Notes: generated by a model from the sequence alone, not told the origin. DNA of 64,000 bases from Rhodobacteraceae bacterium QY30 (GCA_002356635.1 CP023454.1:1348501-1412500); one strand, 5' to 3'. Positions 28,577 through 38,979 are shown, counted from the stretch's first letter. Made by a program: numbers and translations.

Positions 28577-29049
28577 GCCAGGGCCTCGGCCGCGGCCAGC
28601 ACCTCCTCGGCATGGCCCGCGACCTTGACCTTGGGCCAGACCCGAGCCACGCGGCCTGTCCCGTCGATCAGAAGGGTCGTGCGATCGATCCCCATGAATT
28701 TCTTGCCGTACATGCTTTTCTCGCTCCAGACGCCATAGCGTTCCGAAACATCACCCTCGGCGTCCGAGGCCAGGATCAGACCCAGCCCGTGCTTGCGGCA
28801 GAACTTGTCATGCGAGGCGATGTCGTCCTTCGACACGCCGATGACCGTGGTGCCCGCGGCGGCGAAACGGTCCTTCAGTCGGGTGAAATCCAGCGCCTCG
28901 GTCGTGCAGCCGGGGGTGTCGTCGCGCGGGTAGAAATACAGCACGACCTTGCCGGGCCGGAATGCCGACAGCGTCACCGTGCCGCCCCCGTCGCGGGGCA
29001 GGGTGAAATCGGGGGCCGTCTGGCCCGGCTCGACGATCTTCGAGTTCAT
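28573..29049 (-). CDS. bcp: Thiol peroxidase of the BCP/PrxQ type
   Basis: The 158-residue peroxiredoxin reduces hydroperoxides in the cytoplasm. The peroxidatic cysteine is Cys48 in D-D-T-P-G-C-T-T-E. The resolving cysteine found five residues later in E. coli BCP is absent here (G-C-T-T-E-A-L-D). Another Cys, near residue 88 in F-C-R-K-H-G, could act instead. It is the first gene of a two-gene minus-strand operon with the DUF455 protein and diverges from the AsmA-like gene. Confidence 0.93.
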   Translation of the reverse strand: MNSKIVEPGQTAPDFTLPRDGGGTVTLSAFRPGKVVLYFYPRDDTPGCTTEALDFTRLKDRFAAAGTTVIGVSKDDIASHDKFCRKHGLGLILASDAEGDVSERYGVWSEKSMYGKKFMGIDRTTLLIDGTGRVARVWPKVKVAGHAEEVLAAAEALA

Positions 29050-29142
29050 TTGCGCGTCATCCTTTGCCGATGCGGAACATGGGCAGTTTTAATCGACCCG
29101 CGGCAAAGTTAAAGGGTGGGCAAGGCTTTGGCGTCCGGGGGC

Positions 29143-32100
29143 ATGACAGCAGAACCGCAAGAAACCGATGGCGCGCCCGCGGCCGATACCGGCCCGGGGG
29201 CGCAGCCGCATCCCCCGCACCTGCATCCGGTGCGGCGACGCTTTGGCGTGTCGGTCCTGCTGCTGGCGCTGGCTCTGGTGCTGGGCGGCGCGTTCCTCGC
29301 GCTGACGGGGCGCCCCCTGGCCCTGCCCGGGTTCGTGGTGGCCCGGATCGAGGCGCGCGCCAACCTGGCCCTGGCCGGACAGGCGCGGGCCGAACTGGGC
29401 GGTGTGGTGCTGGTCGTGGACCGCAGTCTTGTCCCGCATGTGGCGCTGCGCGATGTCACGCTTTATTCCGCGGCCGGCCAGCCGCTGGCCTTCCTGCCCG
29501 ATGTCCGCTCGCGCCTGTCGCAGTCGCAACTGATGGAAGGCCGGGTCGTGCCCGAGGCGCTGACGATCCGGGGCGCACGGGTCGCGCTCAGGCGGCTGGC
29601 GGATGGCAGCCTGAACCTGAGCTTGGGGGAAACGGCCAATCTGACGGAAAAGGCGCTGACACCGGCGCAGATCCTGGACCGGATCGACGCCGCCTTCGCC
29701 GCGCCGGGCTTGTCCGGCATCCGCACGATCAGTGTCGAGGGGCTGGAGATGCGGCTTTTCGACGACCGCACCGCCCAGGTCTGGCAGGTGACGGATGGCA
29801 CGCTGAACTTTGCGCAGAACGCCCGACAGATCGGGATCGGCCTCGGCCTGAACGTGGCCGAGGCGGGGCTGGATCCGGCGCGGGTCGAAGTGTCCTTCCT
29901 GTCGATCAAGAACACCTCGGAGGCCGATCTTTACGTCCGCGTCCGGGACATCAACTCGCGCGATCTGGCCGCGCAGTCCCCCGCGCTGGCCTGGCTTTCG
30001 GCGCTGGACACGCGGTTGTCCGGGACCATCCGCACCGGCCTGACCCCCGAGGGGCAGTTGCAGCAGATGACCGCCTCGCTGGATCTGGGCGAAGGCGCGC
30101 TTCGCCCCTCGCCGCAGGCGCGTCCCGTCGGGTTCAAGCGCGCGCGGGTCGAGATGAACTACGATCCGGTCCGGCAACGTCTGGAATTCACCGAACTGTC
30201 GGTGGACAGTCCCGCGCTGCGGGTGCAGGCGGTGGGGCAGGCCTGGATGAAGAACCTGCGCGGCGCGTTTCCGACGACGCTGGTCACACAGGTGCAGATC
30301 AAGGATCTGAAGGCCGATCCAGAGGGCCTGTTCGAACGCCCAATCGGGTTTTCGGAAGGCGCGCTGGACGTGAAGGTGGACCTGGACCCCTTCCGCATCA
30401 CGATCGGCCAGTTCGTCCTGGCGGAAGCCGGGCGCCACATCAGCGTCAAGGGCGAGGTGTCGGCCGATGATCGCGGCTGGTCGGTGGCGACCGACGTGGC
30501 CATCGACGCCATCGCCTCGGACCGGCTGCTGGCGCTTTGGCCGGTTCTGGCGGTGCCGCAGACCCGGGCCTGGCTGTCCGACAACGTCGCCACGGGCGAG
30601 CTTTTCGATGTGAAGGCCGCGCTGCGGGCCGCACCGGGAACCGAACCGCGCCTGTCGCTGGGCTACGAATACCGCGCCGCCGAGGTGCGTTTCCTGCGCA
30701 CGTTGCCCCCGGTCCAGGATGGCGCGGGTTTCGCCACCATCAACGACTATGGCTACACGCTGGTCGTGGACCGGGGGCATGTGACCCCGCCGCAGGGCGG
30801 GCAGATCGATGTGACCGGAACCGTGGTCGAGGTGCCCGACATCCGCATCAAGCCCGCGCCCGCGCGCATCACGCTGCGCACCGACAGCACGATCACCGCG
30901 GCGCTGGCGCTTCTGGACGAGCCGCCGTTCCAGTTCATGACGAAGGCCCGGCGTCCCGTCGACCTGGCAGAGGGCCGGGCAAAGCTGACGGCGGTGCTGG
31001 AACTGATCCTGAAGAAGAAGGTCGCCCCGGATGAGGTCACCTATGACGTGAACGGCATCCTGACGGACGTGTCCTCGGACACCATCGTTCCGGGTCGGCC
31101 CTTGCGTGCGGACCGGCTGGCGGTCCATGCCAGCCCAGGCGGGCTCCGCATCCAGGGGCCCGGAACGTTGTCCGGCGTGCCCTTCGATGCCACCTGGTCC
31201 CAGGCCTTCGGGCCGCAGAACAAGGGCCGCAGCCATGTCGAGGGCCGGGTGGAACTGTCCCCTGCCTTCATCGACGGCTTCGGAATCGGCCTGCCGCCCG
31301 GACTGGTCGGGGGCAAGGGCAGCGCCGCGCTGACACTGGACCTGGTGGAGGGGGCGCGTACCGCGTTCCGCCTGACCTCGGACCTGAAGGGACTGCGCCT
31401 GTCGATCCCCGCCGTGGGCTATGCCAAGGGCCCGGGGCAGGGCGGCAATCTGCTGGTCGAGGGCACGCTGGGCAAACCGCCCGAGGTGACGGCCCTGACG
31501 CTGGACGCGGCGGGCCTGAAGGCCAGCGGCACCGTGAAGATGCGGGCAGATGGCGCACTGGACCGGGCCGCGTTCGATCCCGTGACGCTGGGCGGCTGGT
31601 TCAAGGGCAGCATTGCGTTCAACGGCCGCGGCAAGGGGCGTCCGGCTGCGATCGCCGTCACGGGCGGCACGCTGGATCTGCAGAAGGCAGCCTTCGGCAA
31701 GGCCGGCACCGGCGGGGGCAGTGACGCGCCGCTGACCGTCGATCTGGACCGGTTGCAGGTGACGAAGGGCATTGCGCTCGACCGTTTCAGCGGCGGCTTC
31801 GACATGAACAACGGGTTCCGCGGCAACTTCACCGGCCTGGTGAACGGCGAGGCGCCGGTGACGGGTGTCGTCGCACCGATGGAGGGCCGCGCCGCCTTTC
31901 GCATCGGCTCGGCCGACGCGGGGGCGGTCATGCGCGCGGCGGGGATCTTTTCAAAGGGCCGGGGCGGCACGATGGACCTGATCCTGAACCCGGACGGGGC
32001 CGCGGGCCGCTACCGGGGCCGGGTCGAGATGCGCAGCCTGCGGGTGGTCAATGCCCCGGTGCTGGCGGAACTGCTGGGGGCGATCTCGGTCGTCGGGCTG

Positions 32101-32463
32101 CTTGAGCAACTGAACGGTTCGGGCATCCTGTTCGGCAAGGTCCAGGCCGATTTCCGTGTCGTTCCCGGCACGATCGAGGTGTCGCGCGGGTCGGCGGTCG
32201 GGGCCTCGATGGGGGTGTCGGCCGATGGGATCTACCGGACCGAAACCTCCGAGATCGACATGCAGGGCACCATCTCGCCCATCTACCTGCTGAATGGCAT
32301 CGGCCAGATCTTCTCGCGCCGGGGCGAGGGGTTCTTCGGGTTCAACTACCACCTGACCGGACCGGCCTCGGCCATCCGCGTCTCGGTCAATCCGCTGTCG
32401 ATCCTGACCCCCGGCATGTTCCGCGAAATCTTCCGATCCGATCCACCAAGGGCCGAACCATGA
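29143..32463 (+). CDS. AsmA/YhdP-like envelope protein
   Basis: The 1106-residue protein has a cytosolic Pro-rich N terminus, one transmembrane helix (about 37-58 from this start) and a very long periplasmic beta-rich part ending in an AsmA_2/YhdP-type domain. That domain is recognisable near the end by G-R-G-G-T-M-D and [15 protein letters not shown]. Such proteins bridge the periplasm and have been implicated in phospholipid transfer to the outer membrane. A GTG at 29116 would add nine residues; the ATG at 29143 lies behind GGGGG. The stop overlaps queA (ATGA). Confidence 0.8.
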   Translation: MTAEPQETDGAPAADTGPGAQPHPPHLHPVRRRFGVSVLLLALALVLGGAFLALTGRPLALPGFVVARIEARANLALAGQARAELGGVVLVVDRSLVPHVALRDVTLYSAAGQPLAFLPDVRSRLSQSQLMEGRVVPEALTIRGARVALRRLADGSLNLSLGETANLTEKALTPAQILDRIDAAFAAPGLSGIRTISVEGLEMRLFDDRTAQVWQVTDGTLNFAQNARQIGIGLGLNVAEAGLDPARVEVSFLSIKNTSEADLYVRVRDINSRDLAAQSPALAWLSALDTRLSGTIRTGLTPEGQLQQMTASLDLGEGALRPSPQARPVGFKRARVEMNYDPVRQRLEFTELSVDSPALRVQAVGQAWMKNLRGAFPTTLVTQVQIKDLKADPEGLFERPIGFSEGALDVKVDLDPFRITIGQFVLAEAGRHISVKGEVSADDRGWSVATDVAIDAIASDRLLALWPVLAVPQTRAWLSDNVATGELFDVKAALRAAPGTEPRLSLGYEYRAAEVRFLRTLPPVQDGAGFATINDYGYTLVVDRGHVTPPQGGQIDVTGTVVEVPDIRIKPAPARITLRTDSTITAALALLDEPPFQFMTKARRPVDLAEGRAKLTAVLELILKKKVAPDEVTYDVNGILTDVSSDTIVPGRPLRADRLAVHASPGGLRIQGPGTLSGVPFDATWSQAFGPQNKGRSHVEGRVELSPAFIDGFGIGLPPGLVGGKGSAALTLDLVEGARTAFRLTSDLKGLRLSIPAVGYAKGPGQGGNLLVEGTLGKPPEVTALTLDAAGLKASGTVKMRADGALDRAAFDPVTLGGWFKGSIAFNGRGKGRPAAIAVTGGTLDLQKAAFGKAGTGGGSDAPLTVDLDRLQVTKGIALDRFSGGFDMNNGFRGNFTGLVNGEAPVTGVVAPMEGRAAFRIGSADAGAVMRAAGIFSKGRGGTMDLILNPDGAAGRYRGRVEMRSLRVVNAPVLAELLGAISVVGLLEQLNGSGILFGKVQADFRVVPGTIEVSRGSAVGASMGVSADGIYRTETSEIDMQGTISPIYLLNGIGQIFSRRGEGFFGFNYHLTGPASAIRVSVNPLSILTPGMFREIFRSDPPRAEP

Positions 32464-33521
32464 ACCTGGACGACTTCGACTTCGACCTGCCCGAGGCGCT
32501 GATCGCGACGCGGCCGATGCGCCCGCGTGGCGATGCGCGGCTGCTGGTGGCGGAAGGGGACCGGATCCGCGACCTGCATGTGCGCGACCTGCCCGACCAG
32601 TTCCGCCCCGGCGACCGGCTGGTGCTGAACGACACGCGGGTCATCCCGGCGCGGCTGCACGGCCTGCGGCACCGCGAGACGGGGCAGGGACCGGTGAGCG
32701 CCCGGGTTGAGGTCACACTTCTGTCGCCCGCGGCGGCGGGGGGCTGGATGGCGCTGGTGAAGCCGCTGAGAAAGCTCAGGGAAGGCGAGACGGTGGTGTT
32801 CTCCGACCGGCTCTCGGCCAGGGTGGCGGGCGTCGTGGAAGGACAGGCGCGGCTGGTCTTCAACCTGTCCGGCGCCGACTTCGACGCCGCCCTGGCCGAG
32901 GCCGGGGAGATGCCGCTGCCCCCCTATATCGAGGCGCTGCGCAAGCCCGATGCCGCCGACCGCGAGGATTACCAGCCCGTCTTTGCCCGCAATCCCGGAG
33001 CGGTGGCGGCGCCCACGGCGTCGCTGCATTTCGACGACGGGCTTCTGGACCGCATCGCGGGGCGTGGGGTCGAGATGACCCATGTGACGCTCCATGTCGG
33101 GGCGGGGACCTTCCTGCCGGTCAAGGTGCAGGACGTGACCACCCACAAGATGCATGCTGAATGGGGCGAGGTCACCCCGCAGGCGGCGGCAGAGATCAAC
33201 GCGACCCGAAGGGCCGGCGGGCGGATCATCGCCGTGGGCACCACCGCGTTGCGCCTGATCGAAAGCGCGGCCAGCGCCGACGGGATCGTCCATCCCTGGC
33301 AGGGCGATACCGATATCTTCATCTATCCCGGTTACCGCTTCCGTGTGACCGATGCGTTGATGACCAATTTCCACCTGCCGAAATCCACGCTCCTGATGCT
33401 GGTTTCGGCGCTGATGGGTCAGGACAGGATGCGCCGCGTCTACGACCATGCCGTCGCCACCGGCTACCGGTTCTTTTCCTACGGCGATGCGTCGCTTCTG
33501 CTGCCGGAGCCGTCTCCATGA
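32460..33521 (+). CDS. queA: S-adenosylmethionine:tRNA ribosyltransferase-isomerase
   Basis: The 353-residue enzyme makes epoxyqueuosine in tRNA. The start [14 protein letters not shown], the [11 protein letters not shown] block, the [11 protein letters not shown]-x-P-V segment and the C-terminal F-H-L-P-K-S-T-L motif are diagnostic. It overlaps both neighbours by four bases. The flanking genes do not belong to queuosine synthesis. Confidence 0.96.
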   Translation: MNLDDFDFDLPEALIATRPMRPRGDARLLVAEGDRIRDLHVRDLPDQFRPGDRLVLNDTRVIPARLHGLRHRETGQGPVSARVEVTLLSPAAAGGWMALVKPLRKLREGETVVFSDRLSARVAGVVEGQARLVFNLSGADFDAALAEAGEMPLPPYIEALRKPDAADREDYQPVFARNPGAVAAPTASLHFDDGLLDRIAGRGVEMTHVTLHVGAGTFLPVKVQDVTTHKMHAEWGEVTPQAAAEINATRRAGGRIIAVGTTALRLIESAASADGIVHPWQGDTDIFIYPGYRFRVTDALMTNFHLPKSTLLMLVSALMGQDRMRRVYDHAVATGYRFFSYGDASLLLPEPSP

Positions 33522-33868
33522 CCTGGTTTGTCCTGAAAGCCGCGATTTCCGGCGTCATCATCGCGATCATTGCCGAAATCGCGCGCCGCAGCCCTGCCTT
33601 CGCCGCCCTTGTCGCGTCGCTGCCGCTTGTGTCGGTGCTGGGCATGATCTGGATGTGGGGCGACGGGCTGGGCAACGCGCGCATCGCCGCCCATGCCGAG
33701 GCGACGTTCTGGTATGTCCTGCCCTCGCTGCCGATGTTTCTGTTGCTGCCGCTGCTTCTGAGGTCGGGTTTCGGCTTCTGGATTTCGCTTTTTGCAGGCA
33801 TCGTGACGACGATCCTGCTTTATTTCCTGATGCTGTGGCTCGCGCCGCGCTTCGGCCTCAAGCTCTGA
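33518..33868 (+). CDS. Small DUF3147-like membrane protein
   Basis: The 116-residue protein has four predicted helices and the segment [20 protein letters not shown] typical of DUF3147. Function is unknown. Its ATG overlaps the queA TGA, so it is translationally coupled. It is followed by an MFS transporter. Confidence 0.75.
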   Translation: MTWFVLKAAISGVIIAIIAEIARRSPAFAALVASLPLVSVLGMIWMWGDGLGNARIAAHAEATFWYVLPSLPMFLLLPLLLRSGFGFWISLFAGIVTTILLYFLMLWLAPRFGLKL

Positions 33869-33879
33869 AGGGAAAGATG

Positions 33880-35169
33880 ATGCTGAAAGTCCTGGGGTCG
33901 ACCTGGCCGCTGCTTCTGGGCGTCATGCTCCTGATGATCGGCAATGGTGTGCAGGGCACCCTTCTGGGGATCCGTGGCGCGCTGGAAGGCTTTTCGACCC
34001 AGCAGATGTCCTACGTCATGTCGGCCTATTTCCTGGGGTTCCTGTTCGGATCCCGGATGACGCCTGACATGCTGCGCCGGGTGGGTCATGTGCGGGTCTT
34101 TGCGGCGCTGGGCTCGCTCATTTCGGCGGTGCTGGTCCTGTACCCGGTCTGGCCGGACTGGATGGCATGGGCAGCCATGCGTGTTGCGATCGGATTTTCC
34201 TTCTCGGGCGTCTACATCACCGCCGAAAGCTGGCTGAACAACGCCTCGTCGAACGAGACGCGCGGGCAGGCGCTGTCGCTTTACATGATCATGCAGATGA
34301 TCGGCATCATCTCGTCGCAGGCGCTTCTGAATGCGGGCGATCCTTCCGGCTTCATCCTTTTCGTCATTCCCTCGATCCTGGTCTCGGTGGCCTTCACGCC
34401 CATCCTGCTGACGGTCAGCCCGGCGCCATCCTTCGAACATACGAAGCCTCTGGCGCTGCGGCAGCTCTTCCAGATTTCGCCCCTGGGCTGCACGGGGATG
34501 TTCCTTCTGGGCGGCGTGTTCTCGGCGCAGTTCGGGATGTCGGCGGTCTGGGGCACGTCTGTCGGCCTCAGCGTTCGCGAGGTTTCGATGTTCGTCGCGG
34601 CGATCTACGTGGGCGGTCTGGTCCTGCAATACCCGATTGGCTACCTGTCTGACCGGGTCGACCGGCGCAAGCTGGTGATGATCCTGTCAGGCGTCGGCGC
34701 GGTGGCGATGATGGCGGCCGTGGTGCTGCCCTACCAGTTCTGGTTCCTGCTGCTGGTCGGCGCGCTGATGGGCGGCATTTCGAACCCGCTCTATTCTCTG
34801 TTGCTGGCCTATACCAACGACTACCTGGAAAAGCCGGACATGGCGGCGGCTTCGGCGGGGCTTTTGTTCATCAACGGCGTGGGCGCGATCTTCGGCCCGA
34901 TCATCACCGGCTGGATGATGGAGATCATCGGCGCTTCCGGCTACTTCCTGTTCATCGGCGTGCTGTTCGCGGCGCTGGCGCTTTATGCGCTGTATCGCAT
35001 GGGTCGGCGCGTCTCGATCGCGGATGCGCGGCGGCGGCGGTTCCGGGCGGTGGCGCCCACGGCCTCGCCCGTCGCGGTCGAGGCGACGATGGAGGCCCGG
35101 GGCCGCACTGCGGGATCGGACGCGTCGGGGCCGGAATCCGACGGGGATAGCCTTGATCCTGCTGCGTAG
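33880..35169 (+). CDS. Major facilitator superfamily transporter, YcaD-like
   Basis: The 429-residue inner-membrane protein has about 12 helices. The loop between helices 2 and 3 is S-R-M-T-P-D-M-L-R-R-V-G-H-V-R, and the central MFS motif appears as G-Y-L-S-D-R-V-D-R-R-K. A charged cytosolic tail of about 45 residues follows the last helix. The overall pattern resembles E. coli YcaD. The substrate is unknown. Of two adjacent ATGs, 33880 gives the better spacing from AAGGGA. It is the last gene of the AsmA-queA run. Confidence 0.82.
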   Translation: MLKVLGSTWPLLLGVMLLMIGNGVQGTLLGIRGALEGFSTQQMSYVMSAYFLGFLFGSRMTPDMLRRVGHVRVFAALGSLISAVLVLYPVWPDWMAWAAMRVAIGFSFSGVYITAESWLNNASSNETRGQALSLYMIMQMIGIISSQALLNAGDPSGFILFVIPSILVSVAFTPILLTVSPAPSFEHTKPLALRQLFQISPLGCTGMFLLGGVFSAQFGMSAVWGTSVGLSVREVSMFVAAIYVGGLVLQYPIGYLSDRVDRRKLVMILSGVGAVAMMAAVVLPYQFWFLLLVGALMGGISNPLYSLLLAYTNDYLEKPDMAAASAGLLFINGVGAIFGPIITGWMMEIIGASGYFLFIGVLFAALALYALYRMGRRVSIADARRRRFRAVAPTASPVAVEATMEARGRTAGSDASGPESDGDSLDPAA

Positions 35170-35235
35170 CGGCGGGCGGGGGCTGGTCAAAGCAGGCAGA
35201 AGCTGACAGGCTTTGCCCGTGACAGGGAGGATCGG

Positions 35236-35808
35236 ATGCCGCTGCAAACCGAGATTCTGGCGTTCTGGCGCGACCTTGGGCCTGCGGGGTGGTACGCCGT
35301 CGATGCAGCCGTCGACAGGACGATCCGTGACCGCTTCGGCCCCCATTGGGAAGCGGCGCGAACCGGGGCCTTTGGCGACTGGGGGGCGACCGCCGAGGGC
35401 GCTCTGGCCTATCTGATTCTGACCGACCAGTTTCCGCGCAACATGTTCCGTGGCGACCGGCTGGCCTTTGCCACCGACGGCATCGCGCTGGCGACGGCGG
35501 GTCGCAGCATCGCTGCCGGACTGGACCGTGCCATCGACGGGGCGCTCCGGCAGTTCGTCTATCTGCCTTTCACGCATTCCGAACACCTGTCCGACCAGGA
35601 CCGTTCGGTGGCGCTGTTCCAGGCGTGGGAACCCGAAGGCGAAAACCTGCCCCATGCCGAGGCGCATCGGGACGTGATCCGCCGCTTCGGACGCTTCCCC
35701 TACCGCAACGCAGCACTGGGCCGCGCCACCACCCCCGAGGAACAGGCTTTCTTGGATGCAGGCGGCTATGCTGCGGCGGTCCGGGCGCGGGGGGGGCTGC
35801 CCGATTAG
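35236..35808 (+). CDS. DUF924-family protein
   Basis: The 190-residue soluble alpha-helical protein has the DUF924 segments I-L-T-D-Q-F-P-R-N-M-F-R, F-V-Y-L-P-F-T-H-S-E-H and F-G-R-F-P-Y-R-N. The biochemical role is unknown; the fold is TPR-like. It stands alone between the MFS gene and lipoamide dehydrogenase, with GGGAGG before its ATG. Confidence 0.85.
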   Translation: MPLQTEILAFWRDLGPAGWYAVDAAVDRTIRDRFGPHWEAARTGAFGDWGATAEGALAYLILTDQFPRNMFRGDRLAFATDGIALATAGRSIAAGLDRAIDGALRQFVYLPFTHSEHLSDQDRSVALFQAWEPEGENLPHAEAHRDVIRRFGRFPYRNAALGRATTPEEQAFLDAGGYAAAVRARGGLPD

Positions 35809-35871
35809 AAAAGTTGTCCAGTTGAACGAAGTGGTTTAAGGTTGAACCATCTTGCCAGGGCGGAGGATCGG

Positions 35872-37269
35872 ATGGCGGCGCAGAACTTCGACATGATCGT
35901 GATCGGGGCCGGCCCGGGGGGCTATGTCGCCGCGATCCGGGGCGCCCAGCTGGGGCTGAAGGTCGCCATCGTCGAGCGTGAAAACCTGGGCGGCATTTGC
36001 CTGAACTGGGGCTGCATCCCGACGAAGGCGCTGCTGCGTTCCGCCGAGGTCTTCCACCTGATGCACCGCGCCAAGGACTTCGGCCTGTCGGCGGACGGCA
36101 TCGGCTTCGATCTGAACGCCGTTGTGGCCCGGTCGCGGGGGGTGGCCAAGCAGCTTTCGGGCGGCATTGGCCATCTGATGAAGAAGAACAAGATCACCGT
36201 CTTCATGGGCACGGCCACCATCGCCCGGCCGGGAACGGTATCTGTCAAGACCGACAAGGGCGTCGAGGAGCTTTCGGCCAAGTCCATCGTGCTGGCCACC
36301 GGCGCCCGGGCGCGCCAGCTTCCGGGGATGGAAGCCGACGGCGATCTGGTCTGGGCCTACCGCGATGCGCTGCAACCAAAGCGGATGCCGAAGAAGCTTC
36401 TGGTCATCGGTTCCGGCGCCATCGGGATCGAATTCGCCAGCTTCTTCAACACGCTCGGCGCCGATACCACCGTGGTCGAGGTGCTGGACCGGGTTCTGCC
36501 GGTCGAGGATGCCGAAATCTCGGCCTTCGCAAAGAAACAATTCGTCAAGCAGGGTATGAAGATCCTGGAAAAGGCAACGGTCAAGAAGCTCGACCGCAAG
36601 CCGGGGCAGGGTGTTACCGCCCATATCGAAAAGGACGGCAAGACCGAAACGCAGGACTTTGACACGGTGATTTCCGCCGTGGGCATCGTCGGCAATGTCG
36701 AGGATCTGGGGCTTGAGGCGCTGGGGGTGAAGATCGACCGCACACATGTGGTGACGGACGAATACTGCCGCACCGGGGTTCAGGGCCTTTACGCCATCGG
36801 TGATGTCGCCGGTGCGCCGTGGCTGGCGCACAAGGCCAGTCATGAAGGCGTGATGGTGGCCGAACTGATCGCAGGCCAGCATCCGCATCCGATCAAGCCC
36901 AATTCCATCGCCGGCTGCACCTACTGCCACCCGCAGGTGGCGAGCGTCGGCTTGACCGAGGCGAAGGCGAAAGAGGCCGGATATGAGGTCCGCGTGGGGC
37001 GCTTCCCCTTCATCGGCAACGGTAAAGCCATTGCGCTCGGCGAGGCCGAGGGGCTGGTCAAGACCGTTTTCGATGCGAAGACCGGTGAACTTCTGGGCGC
37101 GCATATGGTCGGCGCCGAAGTGACGGAACTGATCCAGGGCTATGTCATTGGCCGCACGCTGGAAACCACCGAAGCCGAGCTGATGGAGACGGTCTTCCCG
37201 CACCCGACGCTGAGCGAGATGATGCACGAATCCGTTCTGGACGCCTACGGTCGCGCGCTTCACATTTGA
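35872..37269 (+). CDS. lpdA: Dihydrolipoyl dehydrogenase
   Basis: The 465-residue FAD/NAD disulfide reductase reoxidises lipoamide in 2-oxoacid dehydrogenase complexes. The FAD motif is G-A-G-P-G-G-Y, the redox disulfide is C43-L-N-W-G-C48, the NAD motif is G-S-G-A-I-G-I-E, and the active-site His-Glu pair lies in F-P-H-P-T-L-S-E. The start at 35872 follows GGAGG; an upstream ATG at 35842 adds ten non-conserved residues. No E1 or E2 gene is in the window. Confidence 0.95.
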   Translation: MAAQNFDMIVIGAGPGGYVAAIRGAQLGLKVAIVERENLGGICLNWGCIPTKALLRSAEVFHLMHRAKDFGLSADGIGFDLNAVVARSRGVAKQLSGGIGHLMKKNKITVFMGTATIARPGTVSVKTDKGVEELSAKSIVLATGARARQLPGMEADGDLVWAYRDALQPKRMPKKLLVIGSGAIGIEFASFFNTLGADTTVVEVLDRVLPVEDAEISAFAKKQFVKQGMKILEKATVKKLDRKPGQGVTAHIEKDGKTETQDFDTVISAVGIVGNVEDLGLEALGVKIDRTHVVTDEYCRTGVQGLYAIGDVAGAPWLAHKASHEGVMVAELIAGQHPHPIKPNSIAGCTYCHPQVASVGLTEAKAKEAGYEVRVGRFPFIGNGKAIALGEAEGLVKTVFDAKTGELLGAHMVGAEVTELIQGYVIGRTLETTEAELMETVFPHPTLSEMMHESVLDAYGRALHI

Positions 37270-37272
37270 CGG

Positions 37273-38439
37273 ATGCAGACGCGCTGGGGCCTGATTGCGG
37301 CGATCTGGTTCGCCGGGCTTTGCGCGGCGGGGCAGTTCGCCAAGGTCGGCGTGATCCTTGACCTTATGCGCCCGGTCTGGCCGGGGGCGGGGTCCTGGCT
37401 GGGTCTGGTCGTTTCGGTCGTGGGGCTGGTCGGCATCGTCTTCGGCACCTCGGCCGGGATTGCTGTCGCCCGGCTCGGGCCGCGCCGCATGATCCTTTGG
37501 GCATTGGCGGCGGGCAGTCTTCTGTCGCTGATCGAGGTGCTTCTGCCGCCGCTACCGCTGATGATCGCGCTGCGCGCCGCTGAAGGCTTCAGCCATCTGG
37601 CCATCGTCGTGGCCGGTCCGGTGCTGATCGCGCAGGCCTCAAACCCGAAGGACCAGCCCATCGCCATGACGCTTTGGTCCACATTCTTTGCGGTGGCTTT
37701 TTCCGGCATGGCCTTCCTTGGTCGACCGCTTGTTGTGGCACGCGGACCGGAGGTGCTGTTCGGGGTCCATGCGGCAGCGATGGCGCTGGCCTTCGCGCTT
37801 ATGTGGCGGATGCTGCCGCGCGATGCCGTCCCGCAGGTCATCCTCGCCCGGGGCAGCCTGCTGGCGCGGCATCTGGCCATCTACGCCTCGCCCCGGATCG
37901 GCGCACCGGCGATGGGCTTCGTCTTCTACACGATGATGTTCGTGGCCCTGATCACGATTGTGCCGGGGCTTCTGGACCCGAAGTGGCAAGAGGTCGTGGC
38001 GACCACTCTGCCGCTTGCCTCCATCGCGCTGTCGCTGACCTTGGGCGTGCGGCTGACGCGCAGGCTTGGGGCTGTGGCAACGGTGCAGATCGGCCTTGGA
38101 CTTGCAGGCCTTGCGGTCGTGGCTTTCGCGCTGACCGGTGGTGTCGGTCTTGCTGCCGTGCTGGCAAGCCTTGCGATTTCAGGCGGGCTGGGGCTGGTGC
38201 AAGGCGGCAGTTTCGCGGCCATCTCGCAACTCAACTCCGGCGCGGGTGAACGGGCCGAGGCGGCGGGCGCCATCGCGCAACTGGGCAACGTCGGCACGAC
38301 GATTGGCACGCCGGTCCTTTTGGCACTGACGGACCGGTGGGGGCAGGCGGCAATCCTGTGGTTCGCGCTGCCGCTCTGCCTGGGTGGGATTGCGGTGCAT
38401 CACTGGCTGGGGATGCGTCGCCGCCACGAACTGGGCTAG
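37273..38439 (+). CDS. Major facilitator superfamily transporter
   Basis: The 388-residue membrane protein has about 12 helices. The loop 2-3 motif is reduced to V-A-R-L-G-P-R-R, and an A-E-G-F-S-H segment ends helix 4. The general pattern resembles the CynX/NimT-like branch. It begins 3 bases after the lpdA stop. Its substrate is unknown, and the link with lpdA is probably only positional. Confidence 0.8.
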   Translation: MQTRWGLIAAIWFAGLCAAGQFAKVGVILDLMRPVWPGAGSWLGLVVSVVGLVGIVFGTSAGIAVARLGPRRMILWALAAGSLLSLIEVLLPPLPLMIALRAAEGFSHLAIVVAGPVLIAQASNPKDQPIAMTLWSTFFAVAFSGMAFLGRPLVVARGPEVLFGVHAAAMALAFALMWRMLPRDAVPQVILARGSLLARHLAIYASPRIGAPAMGFVFYTMMFVALITIVPGLLDPKWQEVVATTLPLASIALSLTLGVRLTRRLGAVATVQIGLGLAGLAVVAFALTGGVGLAAVLASLAISGGLGLVQGGSFAAISQLNSGAGERAEAAGAIAQLGNVGTTIGTPVLLALTDRWGQAAILWFALPLCLGGIAVHHWLGMRRRHELG

Positions 38440-38442
38440 CGA

Positions 38443-38802
38443 CTAGCGCTCCACCGGGCCGCCGGCCGCCACCCAGTCGCCAAAGCCGCCGATGTTGTGG
38501 ACTTCGGCATGGCCCATCTTCTGCAGCGCCTGCGTGGCCATGCCGCTGCGCCCGCCCGAAGCGCAATAGATCGCAATGGGCTTGCCGGATTTCAACTCGG
38601 CAACGCATTCCGGGCTGCGCGGATCGGCCTTCATCGCCAGCGTGGCCATCGGGATCGTCAGCGCCCCCGCGGCCTTGCCCGAGGCGCGGATTTCGCCGGG
38701 TTCCCGCACGTCGATCAGCACCAGTTCACCGGCGTCGGCGCGGGCAATGGCATCGGCCACGCCGAGGCGGCCAGAGTTTGAGGGGCGAAGAAAGCCGAAC
38801 AT
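38443..38802 (-). CDS. Single-domain rhodanese
   Basis: The 119-residue protein has one rhodanese domain with the catalytic loop C80-A-S-G-G-R-S that carries a persulfide, and the entry motif L-I-D-V-R-E-P-G-E. Such proteins move sulfane sulfur from thiosulfate or persulfides. Start chosen at M-F-G-F-L with AAGGA before it. The promoter contains an ATTC-N8-GAAT palindrome of the kind bound by SqrR/BigR sulfide-sensing repressors, which supports a role in reactive sulfur handling. Confidence 0.88.
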   Translation of the reverse strand: MFGFLRPSNSGRLGVADAIARADAGELVLIDVREPGEIRASGKAAGALTIPMATLAMKADPRSPECVAELKSGKPIAIYCASGGRSGMATQALQKMGHAEVHNIGGFGDWVAAGGPVER

Positions 38803-38849
38803 GGGCGATGGTCCTTCCTGGAAAGTGGTCTCTGCTGACAGGGCATATA

Positions 38850-38869
38850 ACATTCACAATTTTGAATGT
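38850..38869 (-). promoter_or_regulatory. SqrR/BigR-type operator overlapping the rhodanese promoter
   Basis: ACATTCA-CAATTT-TGAATGT is a 20-bp palindrome with perfect 7-bp arms and fits ATTC-N8-GAAT. On the minus strand it lies between a -35-like TTCACA and a -10-like TATATG spaced 17 bp apart, so a bound repressor would block RNA polymerase. It is 48-67 bases upstream of the rhodanese start. Confidence 0.65.
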
Positions 38870-38920
38870 GAAGGCGTACCACCGATTTTTCCGCGGTCCT
38901 TCCGGTGGGAAGCAGCTTTC

Positions 38921-38935
38921 GTTCGCATTTTGTTC
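38921..38935 (+). promoter_or_regulatory. LexA (SOS) box upstream of uvrA
   Basis: GTTC-GCATTTT-GTTC is an exact match to GTTC-N7-GTTC, the LexA operator of Rhodobacter and other alphaproteobacteria. It lies 66-80 bases before the uvrA start. Confidence 0.8.
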
Positions 38936-38979
38936 GTGCATTCGGGTTGGAGACTCGACCCCGATCCACTATCTGTTAA

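Noticed and set aside
35836-37263. 475-codon open frame antisense to lpdA
   Set aside because: It mirrors lpdA almost end to end, has no recognisable domain, and arises from codon bias in high-GC DNA. The plus-strand gene has all lipoamide dehydrogenase motifs.
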